From Dyella_B jejuensis (GTDB taxonomy: Bacteria > Pseudomonadota > Gammaproteobacteria > Xanthomonadales > Rhodanobacteraceae): a DNA stretch of 64,000 nt. Both the position numbers and the translations under genes were made by a program. A model generated the notes under the pieces. That model made no database searches. It saw nothing but the letters and a program-made list of their open reading frames with translations, and was not told the origin of the DNA. The DNA is taken from positions 186,001 to 250,000 of the forward strand of contig NZ_JADIKJ010000001.1 in the NCBI RefSeq assembly GCF_044904675.1. Direction: 5' to 3'. Below, piece by piece: positions 30,560-39,470 of the stretch. Each line of letters begins with the position of its first letter. Position 1 is the stretch's first letter.

Positions 30560-30715
30560 AGCGCGCACGCTTGCGCGGCGCAAATGGAAAGACACCGCCA
30601 CCAAGGCATGGATGGCCTGCTGTTACCGCACTATCCGGCAACCCTTGACCAAGCACTCCGCCACAAACCATCCTCCCGCGCTTAATCCACCCCAATCCCT
30701 GGCATCCGCCCACCC

Positions 30716-32605
30716 ATGAGCAGTCGCTATAACGCCGCCGATATCGAAGTCCTCTCTGGCCTTGACCCGGTCAAGCGCCGGCCGGGCATGTACACCGACA
30801 CCACGCGCCCGAACCATCTGGCGCAGGAAGTGGTCGACAACTCCGTCGATGAAGCGCTGGCCGGCCATGCCAAGTCGATCGAGGTGATCGTGCATACCGA
30901 CGGCTCGGTGGAAGTCACCGACGATGGCCGCGGCATGCCGGTGGATATCCATCCGGAAGAAGGCATCCCGGGCGTGGAGCTGATCCTTACCCGGCTGCAC
31001 GCGGGCGGCAAGTTCTCCGGCAAGAACTACAACTTTTCCGGCGGCCTGCACGGCGTAGGCGTGTCGGTCGTGAATGCATTGTCGACCAGGGTGGAAGTGA
31101 CCATCCGTCGCGATGGCAACGAATACCGCATGGCGTTCGAACACGGCGACCGCGCCAGCCCGCTGGAGACCATCGGTTCGGTACCGAAGAAAAAAACCGG
31201 CACTACCGTGCGTTTCTGGGCCGACCCGAAGTACTTCGACTCGCCCAAGATATCGCTCTCCAAGCTGAAGCACCTGCTGCGCGCCAAGGCCGTGCTGTGC
31301 GCGGGGCTTAGCGTCAAGCTCACCGACGAGGCCAGCGGCGAGGTCAGCGAGTGGTATTACGAAGACGGCCTGCGCGATTATCTGCGTGGCGAACTCGACG
31401 GCGCCGAATGCCTGCCGGCCGACTTGTTCGTGCATCACGTCGCACGCGACACCGAAGGGCTGGACGTCGCCCTGACCTGGCTGCCGGAGGGCGAACTGGT
31501 ACAGGAAAGCTACGTCAACCTGATTCCCACCGTGCAGGGCGGCACGCACGTCAACGGCCTGCGTACTGGGCTGACCAATGCCGTGCGCGAGTTCTGCGAT
31601 ATCCGCAACCTGTTGCCACGTGGCGTGAAGCTGGCACCAGAAGATGTTTGGGAACGGCTGGCCTTCGTGCTCTCGGCCAAACTGCAGGATCCGCAATTCG
31701 CCGGCCAGACCAAGGAACGTCTCTCTTCGCGCAACGCGGCCGCGCTGGTGGAAGGCGTGGCGCATGACGCTTTCAGCCTGTGGCTCAATCAACATGTGGA
31801 CCTGGGCGAACGCATCGCGCAATTGGCGATCGAGCGGGCCAGCGCACGACTGAAAGCCGCCAAGCAGGTGGTGCGCAAGAAGATCACCCAGGGCCCCGCC
31901 CTGCCCGGCAAGCTGGCCGATTGCGCCGCTACCGACCTCACCCGTACCGAGCTGTTCCTGGTCGAAGGCGATTCGGCCGGCGGCAGCGCCAAGCAGGCGC
32001 GCGACAAGGACTTCCAGGCGATCCTTCCGCTGCGCGGCAAAATCCTCAACACCTGGGAAGTGGAATCCACGTCGGTGCTGGCTTCGGAAGAGGTGCACAA
32101 CCTCGCCGTGGCAATCGGCTGCGATCCCGGCAAGGACGACCTGAGCGGCCTGCGCTACGGCAAGGTAGTCATCCTGGCCGACGCCGATTCCGATGGACTG
32201 CATATCGCCACCTTGCTCAGCGCGCTCTTCCTGCGCCACTTCCCGGCATTGGTGCGCGAGGGCCACGTATTCGTAGCGATGCCGCCGCTGTTCCGTGTCG
32301 ACGTCGGTAAACAGGTGTTCTATTGCCTGGACGAAAATGAAAAGGCGGCCATGCTCCAGCGCATCGAACGCGAAAAAATCAAAGGCCAGGTGAGCGTCAC
32401 CCGCTTCAAGGGCCTTGGCGAGATGAACCCCTCGCAGCTGCGCGAATCCACCATCTATCCGGATACGCGCCGCCTGGTGCAATTAACGGTGGAAGACAAC
32501 GACGGCACCAACAAGCTGATGGACATGCTGCTTGCCAAGAAGCGCGCCAGCGATCGCAAGAGTTGGCTGGAGGAAAAAGGCGACCTCGCCACGCTTGAAG
32601 TCTGA
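30716..32605 (+). CDS. parE: DNA topoisomerase IV subunit B
   Basis: ATPase subunit of the decatenating type II topoisomerase. The GHKL ATPase site is VVDNSVDEALAGHA, DDGRGMPVDIHPEEGIPGVE and GGLHGVGVSVVNALS. The Toprim motif is LVEGDSAGGSAKQARDKDFQ with DADSDGLHIATLL. 629 residues. ParE rather than GyrB is supported by the length and the short inter-motif region. ATG at 30716; 156 bases upstream hold nothing recognisable. A terminator follows. Confidence 0.96.
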   Translation: MSSRYNAADIEVLSGLDPVKRRPGMYTDTTRPNHLAQEVVDNSVDEALAGHAKSIEVIVHTDGSVEVTDDGRGMPVDIHPEEGIPGVELILTRLHAGGKFSGKNYNFSGGLHGVGVSVVNALSTRVEVTIRRDGNEYRMAFEHGDRASPLETIGSVPKKKTGTTVRFWADPKYFDSPKISLSKLKHLLRAKAVLCAGLSVKLTDEASGEVSEWYYEDGLRDYLRGELDGAECLPADLFVHHVARDTEGLDVALTWLPEGELVQESYVNLIPTVQGGTHVNGLRTGLTNAVREFCDIRNLLPRGVKLAPEDVWERLAFVLSAKLQDPQFAGQTKERLSSRNAAALVEGVAHDAFSLWLNQHVDLGERIAQLAIERASARLKAAKQVVRKKITQGPALPGKLADCAATDLTRTELFLVEGDSAGGSAKQARDKDFQAILPLRGKILNTWEVESTSVLASEEVHNLAVAIGCDPGKDDLSGLRYGKVVILADADSDGLHIATLLSALFLRHFPALVREGHVFVAMPPLFRVDVGKQVFYCLDENEKAAMLQRIEREKIKGQVSVTRFKGLGEMNPSQLRESTIYPDTRRLVQLTVEDNDGTNKLMDMLLAKKRASDRKSWLEEKGDLATLEV

Positions 32606-32681
32606 GTCGTTTAGCAGCTTTCGCCTTCATCGATTGGAGCCAAGGCCGAACGCCACTGCTGACATACTATTCGCGATACAC

Positions 32682-32707
32682 GCGCCGCTCCGAGCGGCGC
32701 TTTTTTT
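32682..32707 (+). terminator. Intrinsic terminator after parE
   Basis: Eight-base-pair GC stem 32682-32689 / 32693-32700 (GCGCCGCT/AGCGGCGC) with a three-base loop, followed by seven T residues. It lies 76 bases after the parE stop and just before the next gene's ribosome binding site. Confidence 0.93.
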
Positions 32708-32729
32708 GCGTAGGAACAGAGCGTTCAGT

Positions 32730-33479
32730 ATGAAGGCATATGGATGGCCATTCCTGTTGCTGGCAATGGTGGCCGCTGCAGGCTGCAAACCCACGCCCCC
32801 GGTCAACGGACACATCGTGCCCGAGGCTGGTCTCACCAAAGGCCAGTTAATCCAGTCCGATTCCAATCGAATGGCGAACCTGGAAATACGCGACAACCTC
32901 AATGCGCTGTATTTGCTCATGGACAAGCTCTACCAACGCAATCCATCCGAATGGAAAAAGGGAGCCGCAAGCCGCGAGGCCGCCGAAGCACACGTGCGCC
33001 ATGCGGTCGACAACCACCTGCCGTTGCCTGGCCTGCAAGAGCGCGATACCAAAGCCGTGCAACTGGCCTTTGACGCCGCTTTCAAGGGCGACCGCGTCGG
33101 CACGCTTATCTATGGCCTCGGCGACATGTTGCTGACCGCCCATGGCGGCAAGCGTAATCTCTACCTGCTCGACGGACTCGATGCCCAGCGGGTCTATAAC
33201 GCCGCGCGCAACCTGGAAATCGCGGCATGGCTGCTGGCGCAGCGCAAAGCTGCCAACGGACAACCCTTGCTGCTCTCTAACGCCATGGCGGGCGACGTGC
33301 AGAATCTCAGCTTCGAGCGCCTGTTCGGATCCATGATCGGACGCACGGACCTGGTGGCGGAATTCACCGCGGAAAAATACCGACGCTCGGTCATCGATTA
33401 CGGGCAAAGTTTCTTCGGCGGCCAATTCCTGCAATTCCTGCCGGTCGGCGAGATCTCCAGCGCCGCGTCTTCCCTGTAA
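32730..33479 (+). CDS. Predicted lipoprotein, unknown function
   Basis: Predicted 249-residue lipoprotein. Signal MKAYGWPFLLLAMVAAAGC ends at the lipidation cysteine 19. The mature part is mainly helical, with NALYLLMDKLYQRNPSEWKK, NLEIAAWLLAQRKAANGQP and NLSFERLFGSMIGRTDLVAE. I do not recognise a domain, though it has the look of a Xanthomonadales-specific family. AGGAA lies about 14 bases upstream of ATG 32730. It lies between the parE terminator and haaO with no operon partner. Confidence 0.8.
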   Translation: MKAYGWPFLLLAMVAAAGCKPTPPVNGHIVPEAGLTKGQLIQSDSNRMANLEIRDNLNALYLLMDKLYQRNPSEWKKGAASREAAEAHVRHAVDNHLPLPGLQERDTKAVQLAFDAAFKGDRVGTLIYGLGDMLLTAHGGKRNLYLLDGLDAQRVYNAARNLEIAAWLLAQRKAANGQPLLLSNAMAGDVQNLSFERLFGSMIGRTDLVAEFTAEKYRRSVIDYGQSFFGGQFLQFLPVGEISSAASSL

Positions 33480-33527
33480 CGCGGCATCGGCGCTATGGTG
33501 ACGGCCTGCCTCCATCGGATCTGCCGC

Positions 33528-34049
33528 ATGTCCTTGCTGCCGCCCTTCGATCTCCAGCGCTGGATCGACGAACACCGTCACCTGCTCAAGCCGCCCGTCG
33601 GCAACAAGTGCATCGTCGATGGCGACTTCATCATCATGATCGTCGGCGGCCCGAATGCACGCACCGACTATCATCACGACGAAGGCCCGGAGTTCTTCTA
33701 CCAGATCGAAGGCGAGATGGTGCTGAAGGTGCAAGATGACGGGGCCGCTCGCGACATTCCGATCCGTGCCGGCGAAATCTTCTACCTGCCGCCGCGCGTG
33801 CCGCATTCGCCGCAGCGCATGCCCGATTCGATTGGCCTGGTCATCGAGCGGCGCCGGCTCGCCCACGAACAAGACGGCCTGCTGTGGTTCTGCGAGAAGT
33901 GCAACCACAAGCTATACGAAGAATATTTCACTCTGCAAAGCATCGAAGCCGATTTCCCGCCGGTGTTCGACCGCTTCTATGCCTCGCGCGAGAAACGCAC
34001 CTGCGCCGCCTGTGGCCACCTCAATCCCGCGCCGGCCCGCTACGGCTGA
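33528..34049 (+). CDS. nbaC: 3-hydroxyanthranilate 3,4-dioxygenase
   Basis: Cupin ring-cleaving dioxygenase that turns 3-hydroxyanthranilate into the precursor of quinolinate, in the kynurenine route to NAD or tryptophan catabolism. The catalytic iron ligands are H-x-E and H in YHHDEGPEFFYQIEGE and PHSPQRM; the bacterial C-terminal rubredoxin-like metal site is CEKCNHKL and CAACGHL. ATG 33528 (MSLLPPFDLQRWIDEHRHLL) is the family start, giving 173 residues. No other kynurenine genes are in the window. Its end overlaps the convergent Nudix gene by 10 bases. Symbol haaO is also used. Confidence 0.94.
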   Translation: MSLLPPFDLQRWIDEHRHLLKPPVGNKCIVDGDFIIMIVGGPNARTDYHHDEGPEFFYQIEGEMVLKVQDDGAARDIPIRAGEIFYLPPRVPHSPQRMPDSIGLVIERRRLAHEQDGLLWFCEKCNHKLYEEYFTLQSIEADFPPVFDRFYASREKRTCAACGHLNPAPARYG

Positions 34050-34576
34050 GTGCGCGCCAGCCATTTGCGCGCCATGCGGCGCAGCGAATCATCGGTAGCG
34101 CTGGCGTCGGCCAGGTCGCGGACCGGCACCCAGGCCAAGTCCAGCGATTCATCGCCCACCACGAACGCCTCGTCCTGGCCTGCGCGAACGACATAACGCA
34201 CATCGTAGTGCCAATGTCCCGGCTCGTTGCCACGTTCCGGAATCCAGTGCCGGTCCACATCGAAGATGCCAGGTTCGACCATCAGCCCGGCCAGCCCCGA
34301 CTCTTCGTGCGCTTCACGTAGCGCGACCGCCGCCAGATCGCTATCGCCATCCGCATGGCCGCCCAACTGAAGCCAGCGGTTCAACTTGCGGTGGTGGGTA
34401 AGCAACACCCGTTCCCCATCTTTACTGACGAGCCACGCGGATCCAGTGAAATGTCCGGCTTCATGCTCGCGATCGAATGGCCGCGCGGCCTCGGCAAGAA
34501 AGCCGAGGCAGGCCTGCGCATGACTATCACCGGGATGGCGCTGCGCATAGTGGTGTAATGATGTATGCAGGTCCAC
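34040..34576 (-). CDS. Nudix hydrolase
   Basis: Hydrolase of 178 residues for a nucleoside diphosphate linked to some moiety. The Nudix box runs from GGHADGDSDL to ALREAHEESGL; the first position expected to be glutamate is aspartate (GxxxxxD), while REAHEESG is intact, so activity is likely. GTG 34576 is chosen because AGGAG lies seven bases upstream; TTG 34582 would touch the AGGAG directly. Substrate unknown. Confidence 0.85.
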   Translation of the reverse strand: MDLHTSLHHYAQRHPGDSHAQACLGFLAEAARPFDREHEAGHFTGSAWLVSKDGERVLLTHHRKLNRWLQLGGHADGDSDLAAVALREAHEESGLAGLMVEPGIFDVDRHWIPERGNEPGHWHYDVRYVVRAGQDEAFVVGDESLDLAWVPVRDLADASATDDSLRRMARKWLARTQP

Positions 34577-34831
34577 AAGCAACTCCTTTTATGTAACGCA
34601 AGATTTGCAAACACGCAGCGTGGCGAAAAAATCGTACACCGGCTATTCGATAGCGCTAATTCTCCATAGATCGTTTAGATCACTGAAAAAGTCCAAAGCG
34701 CATGATGACAGCCGCAAGGCTTTTGAGATTTTTACGATAGATCAGCTTCAGGGCAATCATTAGCTTGAGTCGTGCACGTCGGCTTGCGTTATCCGGGCCG
34801 ACGCCTCTCCCCATCACGACAAGGCGCGCCC

Positions 34832-35809
34832 ATGACACGCTCAAACCGAAAACTCGGTGCCCTCGCCTGCCTGCTTGCTCCTCTATTGTGGTGCACTCAG
34901 GTCGCGGCAACGGACACCATCGCCAATTTTACCGGACCGCTGCTCACGCCCAATCCGATGACCGTTCCCCAGGGCACGCTCGTGGTCGAGCCCTATCTGA
35001 TGTACTACAAGAGCGACGATGCCTATAACGAGCAGGGCGATCGCCATGCCAAAGCCACCGGCGTGCGCCAGTGGCAGACGCTGGTGCCGGTGTTCTACGG
35101 CATAACCGACCGCTTCCAGTTGCAGGCCAGTTTCGGCGCGGCGCACGCCATGTCCGGCGGCTCGCACACCGATGGCTGGGGCTCGACCGATACGACGATC
35201 GGCGCGCAGTACCTGCTTTTATCGCCAGGGGAAGACGGCAAGAAGCCGGCGGTATCGCTGAATTATTCGCATCGTTTCCCAACCGGCGCCTACGACCAGC
35301 TCGACGAAAACCCGCTCAACGCCACCGGCAACGGCGCGAACGTCGATACGTTCTCGCTGATGCTGCAGCAATATGTCTGGCTGCCCAATGGTCGCCCGTT
35401 GCGCTTCCGTGCCGTCGCTTCCTATAGCCTGCCGCCGAGCCGCGTCGAGGTAAAAGGCTTGAGCGCCTACGGCACGCCGCAGGATTTCCGCGGCGGCGTT
35501 CGACTGGGCAACGCGCTCGGCATTTCCACCTCGGTCGAATACAGCATCAATCCGCAATGGGTACTGGCGATGGATCTTGCCTACAACCGTGCCTCGGCAT
35601 CGCAACTCAAGGGTCTGCAGGGCCACGGCAATGCAGCCATGCCGTTCGCGCGACGCGACGCTTCGCATGACGTCTATAGTCTCGCGCCTGCAGTGGAATA
35701 CAACTTCAACGACCGCTTCGGCCTGATCGGTGGCGTGCAATTCAGTTTTGCCGGACGCAACAACGATGCGTTCATCACGCCAATGGCTGCTTTCAACATG
35801 GTTTTCTAA
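34832..35809 (+). CDS. Outer membrane beta-barrel protein, unknown substrate
   Basis: A 325-residue protein with a cleavable signal (CLLAPLLWCTQVAA) and alternating amphipathic strands to the end, finishing in aromatic F (AAFNMVF), as usual for BAM substrates. The pattern (GTLVVEPYLMYYKSD, YGITDRFQLQASFG, NYSHRFPTGAYDQ) resembles the MetA-pathway/phenol-degradation outer membrane transporter family. The ligand is unknown. Start 34832 has AAGG upstream. It precedes two amino acid permeases. Confidence 0.85.
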   Translation: MTRSNRKLGALACLLAPLLWCTQVAATDTIANFTGPLLTPNPMTVPQGTLVVEPYLMYYKSDDAYNEQGDRHAKATGVRQWQTLVPVFYGITDRFQLQASFGAAHAMSGGSHTDGWGSTDTTIGAQYLLLSPGEDGKKPAVSLNYSHRFPTGAYDQLDENPLNATGNGANVDTFSLMLQQYVWLPNGRPLRFRAVASYSLPPSRVEVKGLSAYGTPQDFRGGVRLGNALGISTSVEYSINPQWVLAMDLAYNRASASQLKGLQGHGNAAMPFARRDASHDVYSLAPAVEYNFNDRFGLIGGVQFSFAGRNNDAFITPMAAFNMVF

Positions 35810-35869
35810 GACGCACCGCGACGAAAAAACCATTCGATGCAAGTGCCATCCGGCTTCGAATGAAAAGGT

Positions 35870-35893
35870 GCCGGATCCATTCACGGATCCGGC
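35870..35893 (+). terminator. Inverted repeat after the outer-membrane barrel gene
   Basis: GCCGGATCC at 35870-35878 and GGATCCGGC at 35885-35893 form a perfect 9-bp stem with a six-base loop, 60 bases after the stop. No T-tract follows; it may stabilise the transcript or be a weak terminator. Confidence 0.45.
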
Positions 35894-36023
35894 CAGCCTA
35901 ACCGCAATGCAGCTTGTACCGTCGCCCTCCGCTGGGCTATGGTTCGCCGATACCTCGGCTCGTCGCGCTCATTTCGTCGCGCTCTCGATGAGCGGGGCAT
36001 CTGTTCTTTACGGGGAGCACTCA

Positions 36024-37535
36024 ATGCTATTCAAACGCGTAAAACCCATCGACCAGATCATTGCGACGGCCGAGAAAAAAAGCCTCAAACGGCAACTCGG
36101 CGCGCTGCAACTCACCCTGATGGGCGTTGGCGCGATTATCGGTACCGGCATTTTCGTATTGACTGCCGAAGCAGGCCAGAAGGCCGGCCCCGGCATGATG
36201 GTCGCCTTCGTGATCGCCGCCGTCGTTTGCGCGCTCGCTGCGTTGTCATACGCCGAACTGGCATCCATGGTGCCGGTCGCCGGTTCGGCCTATACCTATA
36301 CCTATGGCGTGCTCGGCGAAGGCGTCGCCTGGATCGTCGGGTGGGCGCTGGTGCTCGAATATGCCATTGCCTCCGGCACGGTGGCGGTCGGTTGGTCCGG
36401 CTATATGAATGGCCTGCTGATGCATAGCGACCTGTTCGGCCTGGTCTCGCCCGGCGCGCTCGCGCTTCCTGAATTCCTGCGCACGGGTCCTTGGGATGGC
36501 GGCACGTTCAACCTGCTGGCCTTCCTGATCTCGCTCGTCGTCATGCTTTTGCTGGTCATCGGGACTTCGAAATCCGCCAAGGTCAACGCCGTACTCGTAG
36601 CGATCAAGATCGTCGCGCTGTCTGTATTCGTCATCCTCGCCATCCCGGCGGTGAAGAGCTCGAACTTCCAGCCGTTCCTGCCTAACGGCTGGGGCAGTCC
36701 GCTGGGCGGCATCGGCGTGCTCGGCGCAGCCGCATCCATCTTCTTCGCGTATGTGGGTTTCGATGCCGTGTCGACTGCCGCGGAGGAAACCAAGAATCCC
36801 AACCGCAACATACCGATCGGCCTGATCGGTTCGCTGGCGGTGTGCACTGTCTTCTATCTGCTGGTTGGCTACGGCGCGGTCGGCTCGGTCGGCTCGCAAC
36901 CGATGATGGGACCGGGTGGCATCGCCTTCCAGCCAGGAACGCCGGAAATGGCAGCCGCATGCAAGCACTCCGCAGCGCTGGTATGCAGCAAGGAACCGCT
37001 GGCGCATGTATTGCGCACGCTTGGCTTTGAAAAGATCGGCAATCTGGTCGGCCTGGCCGCAGTGCTGGCATTGCCCTCGGTGATCCTGGTGATGATGTAT
37101 GGCCAGACCCGCATCTTCTTCACCATGTCGCGCGATGGCCTGCTCCCGGGCAGGCTGTCCAGGCTGCATCCCACCTTCCACACGCCGCACATCCTGACCA
37201 TCATCACCGGCATTGCCGTATCCCTTTTCGCGGCACTATTCCCTGTAGGCGTGCTGGCCGACATCACCAATTCCGGCACCCTGTTCGCGTTCATGATGGT
37301 GTCGCTCGGCGTGATGGTGCTGCGGGTACGCCAGCCGGATCGCCATCGACCGTTCCGCACGCCTGCCGTATGGGTGATTTGCCCGCTGGCCATCCTTGGC
37401 TGCCTGCTTTTGTTCGTGAACCTCGGCGTGCATACCTTGGCACTGTTCTTCGGCTGGGCCATCATCGGCCTGGTGGTGTACGCGCTGTATGGTTATCGCA
37501 AAAGCCATCTGGCCAACGGCACAGAACCCGCCTGA
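36024..37535 (+). CDS. APC-family amino acid permease (first of two)
   Basis: Twelve-TM transporter of 503 residues, of the APC/cationic amino acid transporter family. The diagnostic TM1 is TLMGVGAIIGTGIFVLTAEAG, and FFAYVGFDAVSTAAEETKNP and RIFFTMSRDGLLPGRLSRLHP are the family loops. Substrate is likely an amino acid; I cannot name it. Start 36024 has GGGGAG 12 bases upstream. It is followed by a close paralogue after a hairpin, suggesting tandem duplication. Confidence 0.92.
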   Translation: MLFKRVKPIDQIIATAEKKSLKRQLGALQLTLMGVGAIIGTGIFVLTAEAGQKAGPGMMVAFVIAAVVCALAALSYAELASMVPVAGSAYTYTYGVLGEGVAWIVGWALVLEYAIASGTVAVGWSGYMNGLLMHSDLFGLVSPGALALPEFLRTGPWDGGTFNLLAFLISLVVMLLLVIGTSKSAKVNAVLVAIKIVALSVFVILAIPAVKSSNFQPFLPNGWGSPLGGIGVLGAAASIFFAYVGFDAVSTAAEETKNPNRNIPIGLIGSLAVCTVFYLLVGYGAVGSVGSQPMMGPGGIAFQPGTPEMAAACKHSAALVCSKEPLAHVLRTLGFEKIGNLVGLAAVLALPSVILVMMYGQTRIFFTMSRDGLLPGRLSRLHPTFHTPHILTIITGIAVSLFAALFPVGVLADITNSGTLFAFMMVSLGVMVLRVRQPDRHRPFRTPAVWVICPLAILGCLLLFVNLGVHTLALFFGWAIIGLVVYALYGYRKSHLANGTEPA

Positions 37536-37565
37536 GGCCGCTTCGCATCACCGATTGAATCCCGC

Positions 37566-37590
37566 CCGGCACGGTGAATAACCGTGCCGG
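37566..37590 (+). promoter_or_regulatory. Ten-bp perfect hairpin between the two permease genes
   Basis: CCGGCACGGT (37566-37575), loop GAATA, ACCGTGCCGG (37581-37590). It sits 30 bases after the first permease stop and 20 bases before the second start codon. No T-tract follows, so it may be an attenuator-like or RNA-stability element setting the ratio of the two proteins. Confidence 0.5.
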
Positions 37591-37609
37591 CTTCATGTCA
37601 GGGAGCCCT

Positions 37610-39067
37610 ATGCTCAAGCAGTTGTTCGCCCGCAAAACCGATTTCTCGGAAGACGCCGATAGCTCCCACGGCCCCAGCCTGCGGCGCACGCTAGGGCCGT
37701 GGGGTATCACCGCGCTAGGCATCGGCGCGGTGATCGGCACCGGCATCTTTGTGGTGACCGGCCAGGCGGCCGCGGATCATGCCGGCCCGGCGGTACTGAT
37801 CTCCTTCATTCTCGCGGCGATCTGCAGCGGCTTCACCGCGCTTTGCTACGCGGAATTCGCCACGCTGATTCCGATTTCCGGCAGCTCGTATTCCTACGCC
37901 TACGCCACGCTAGGCGAACTTGTCGCCTGGTTCATCGGCTGGAACATGGTGCTGGAGTACGGCATCTCGGCCTCCGCCGTGGCAGCAAGCTGGACTGGGT
38001 ATTTCACCAGCCTGCTCGACCATATCGGCATCGATTTGCCGGTTTCGCTTACCGACGCGCCACTTGCTTATACCAATGGCGCGCTGGTCGCGACGGGACA
38101 CCTGATCAACCTGCCCGCCGTGTTGATCGTGCTGGCGCTGACGTGGCTGTGCTACGTGGGCATCCGCGAATCGGCCGGCCTCAATTTGTTCATGGTGCTG
38201 CTGAAAGTGGGCCTGATCATCGTGGTGGTGGTCGCGGGTTACCGCTATGTGAACCCGGCGAACTGGCACCCTTTCATTCCCGCACCGCAAGGCAACGATA
38301 AATACGGCTGGGACGGCATCCTGCGTGGCGCGGCCATGGTGTTCTTTGCCTACATCGGTTTCGAGGCGACCTCCACCGCGGCGCAAGAATGCAAAAACCC
38401 GCAGCGCGATCTGCCGTTCGGCACGCTGGTGTCGCTGGTGATCTGCACAGTGCTGTACCTGGCGATGGCCGCCGTGCTCACCGGCCTTATTCCTTACACC
38501 CAGCTAGGCACGGACGAACCGGTGGTAACGGCGATCCGGGCGCATCCTGAACTCGGCTGGCTGCGACTGATCGTGGAGATCGGCGCGATGATCGGCTTGT
38601 CTTCCGTGATCCTGGTGATGATCATCGCGCAACCGCGCATCTTCATGATCATGGCGCGTGACGGCTTGTTGCCGAAGGTATTCAACCGCATCCACCCGCG
38701 CCACCGCACGCCACACCTCAATACCGTCATCACCGGCGTCGGCATCGCGGCGCTCGCGGCCGTGTTTCCACTCGACCTGCTGGCGAACCTCACCTCGATG
38801 GGCACGCTGATCGCATTCGTCGCGGTGTGCGCAGGTGTGTTGATCCTTCGCCACACGTCGCCCGAGCTGCCACGCACCTTTCGCGTGCCATGGGCTCATT
38901 TCGTCTGTATCGCCGGCGTGCTCAGCTGCTTGGCGCTACTGGCCACCATGGATTGGTTCAATTGGGCGCTGATGGCCGCCTGGACCCTGGTGGGCTTTGC
39001 GATTTATTTCACCTATGGAGTACGTCACAGTCATCTACGGCTTGCCAATCAACCGAACAAGCCTTGA
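37610..39067 (+). CDS. APC-family amino acid permease (second of two)
   Basis: Second twelve-TM APC permease, 485 residues. TM1 is ALGIGAVIGTGIFVVTGQAA, and FFAYIGFEATSTAAQECKNP and RIFMIMARDGLLPKVFNRIHP parallel the neighbour. Sequence blocks align throughout with the upstream permease but the two have diverged, so they probably carry different amino acids. Start 37610 has AGGGAG 11 bases upstream. Confidence 0.92.
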   Translation: MLKQLFARKTDFSEDADSSHGPSLRRTLGPWGITALGIGAVIGTGIFVVTGQAAADHAGPAVLISFILAAICSGFTALCYAEFATLIPISGSSYSYAYATLGELVAWFIGWNMVLEYGISASAVAASWTGYFTSLLDHIGIDLPVSLTDAPLAYTNGALVATGHLINLPAVLIVLALTWLCYVGIRESAGLNLFMVLLKVGLIIVVVVAGYRYVNPANWHPFIPAPQGNDKYGWDGILRGAAMVFFAYIGFEATSTAAQECKNPQRDLPFGTLVSLVICTVLYLAMAAVLTGLIPYTQLGTDEPVVTAIRAHPELGWLRLIVEIGAMIGLSSVILVMIIAQPRIFMIMARDGLLPKVFNRIHPRHRTPHLNTVITGVGIAALAAVFPLDLLANLTSMGTLIAFVAVCAGVLILRHTSPELPRTFRVPWAHFVCIAGVLSCLALLATMDWFNWALMAAWTLVGFAIYFTYGVRHSHLRLANQPNKP

Positions 39068-39239
39068 ATGTCCGCAAACGGATGTGATCTTCGTCCAAGA
39101 TCGCCGAACAGTATCGAACATGCGTATAACCTTGTTTTAATAAAGCAGATGTATCACTTTTGGTTTACATCGTAATTGCTTGATTAAAAAAGGAAAAAAT
39201 CCTACGCCATATAAATTTCGAATCCCGGCCCGCCCTACT

Positions 39240-39415
39240 TCGACCAACCGGAGTATCATCATCAGCCCGTGGGTTGATCACTTGGCAGTGGGCCCCGGAT
39301 CGCGACCCGGCGCGTCAAGCGAGTCAGCTCCTCAGCTTGGCGCGTCCGGGTAGCACTTTCAGCATTACCCCTTTCGTTTTTCATCGAACGCCTGCCTCGC
39401 GCAGGCGTTTTTTTT
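39240..39415 (+). ncRNA. Candidate small RNA ending in an intrinsic terminator
   Basis: A long hairpin is visible: CCCGG 39306-39310 plus CGCGTCAAGC 39311-39320 pair with GCTTGGCGCG 39335-39344 plus CCGGG 39346-39350 (one bulged T). It is followed by a classical terminator, stem 39389-39395 / 39401-39407, then eight T residues. The upstream plus-strand gene ended 320 bases earlier and the downstream gene is on the other strand, so an independent transcript is plausible. The 5' end is not determined; no known sRNA family recognised. Confidence 0.5.
39388..39415 (+). terminator. Intrinsic terminator of the candidate small RNA
   Basis: Stem CGCCTGC/GCAGGCG with a five-base loop (39396-39400) followed by TTTTTTTT. 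The minus-strand side lacks a T-tract, so it is directional for plus-strand transcription. Confidence 0.9.
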
Positions 39416-39423
39416 GCGCGCCA

Positions 39424-39449
39424 TGAAAAAGGCCGGCATGCGCCGGCCT
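39424..39449 (-). terminator. Intrinsic terminator of the HiPIP gene
   Basis: GGCCGGC 39431-39437 and GCCGGCC 39442-39448 with a four-base loop; on the minus strand it is followed by TTTTTC. It lies about 22 bases after the HiPIP stop. Confidence 0.85.
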
Positions 39450-39470
39450 CGACAAGCATGAAACGGCGCG

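Larger units (their letters stand above)
39068..39470. other. 403-base non-coding region with AT-rich part and two terminators
   Basis: The first half (39110-39215) is strikingly AT-rich for this genome and holds an inverted repeat GATGTA/TACATC (39148-39153 and 39166-39171). The second half has a structured candidate RNA and its terminator (39240-39415), then the HiPIP terminator on the minus strand. I find no credible protein. Confidence 0.7.

Noticed and set aside
39240..39415. 6S RNA or 4.5S RNA
   Set aside because: Neither the long imperfect rod with central bubble of 6S nor the conserved SRP tetraloop region is visible.
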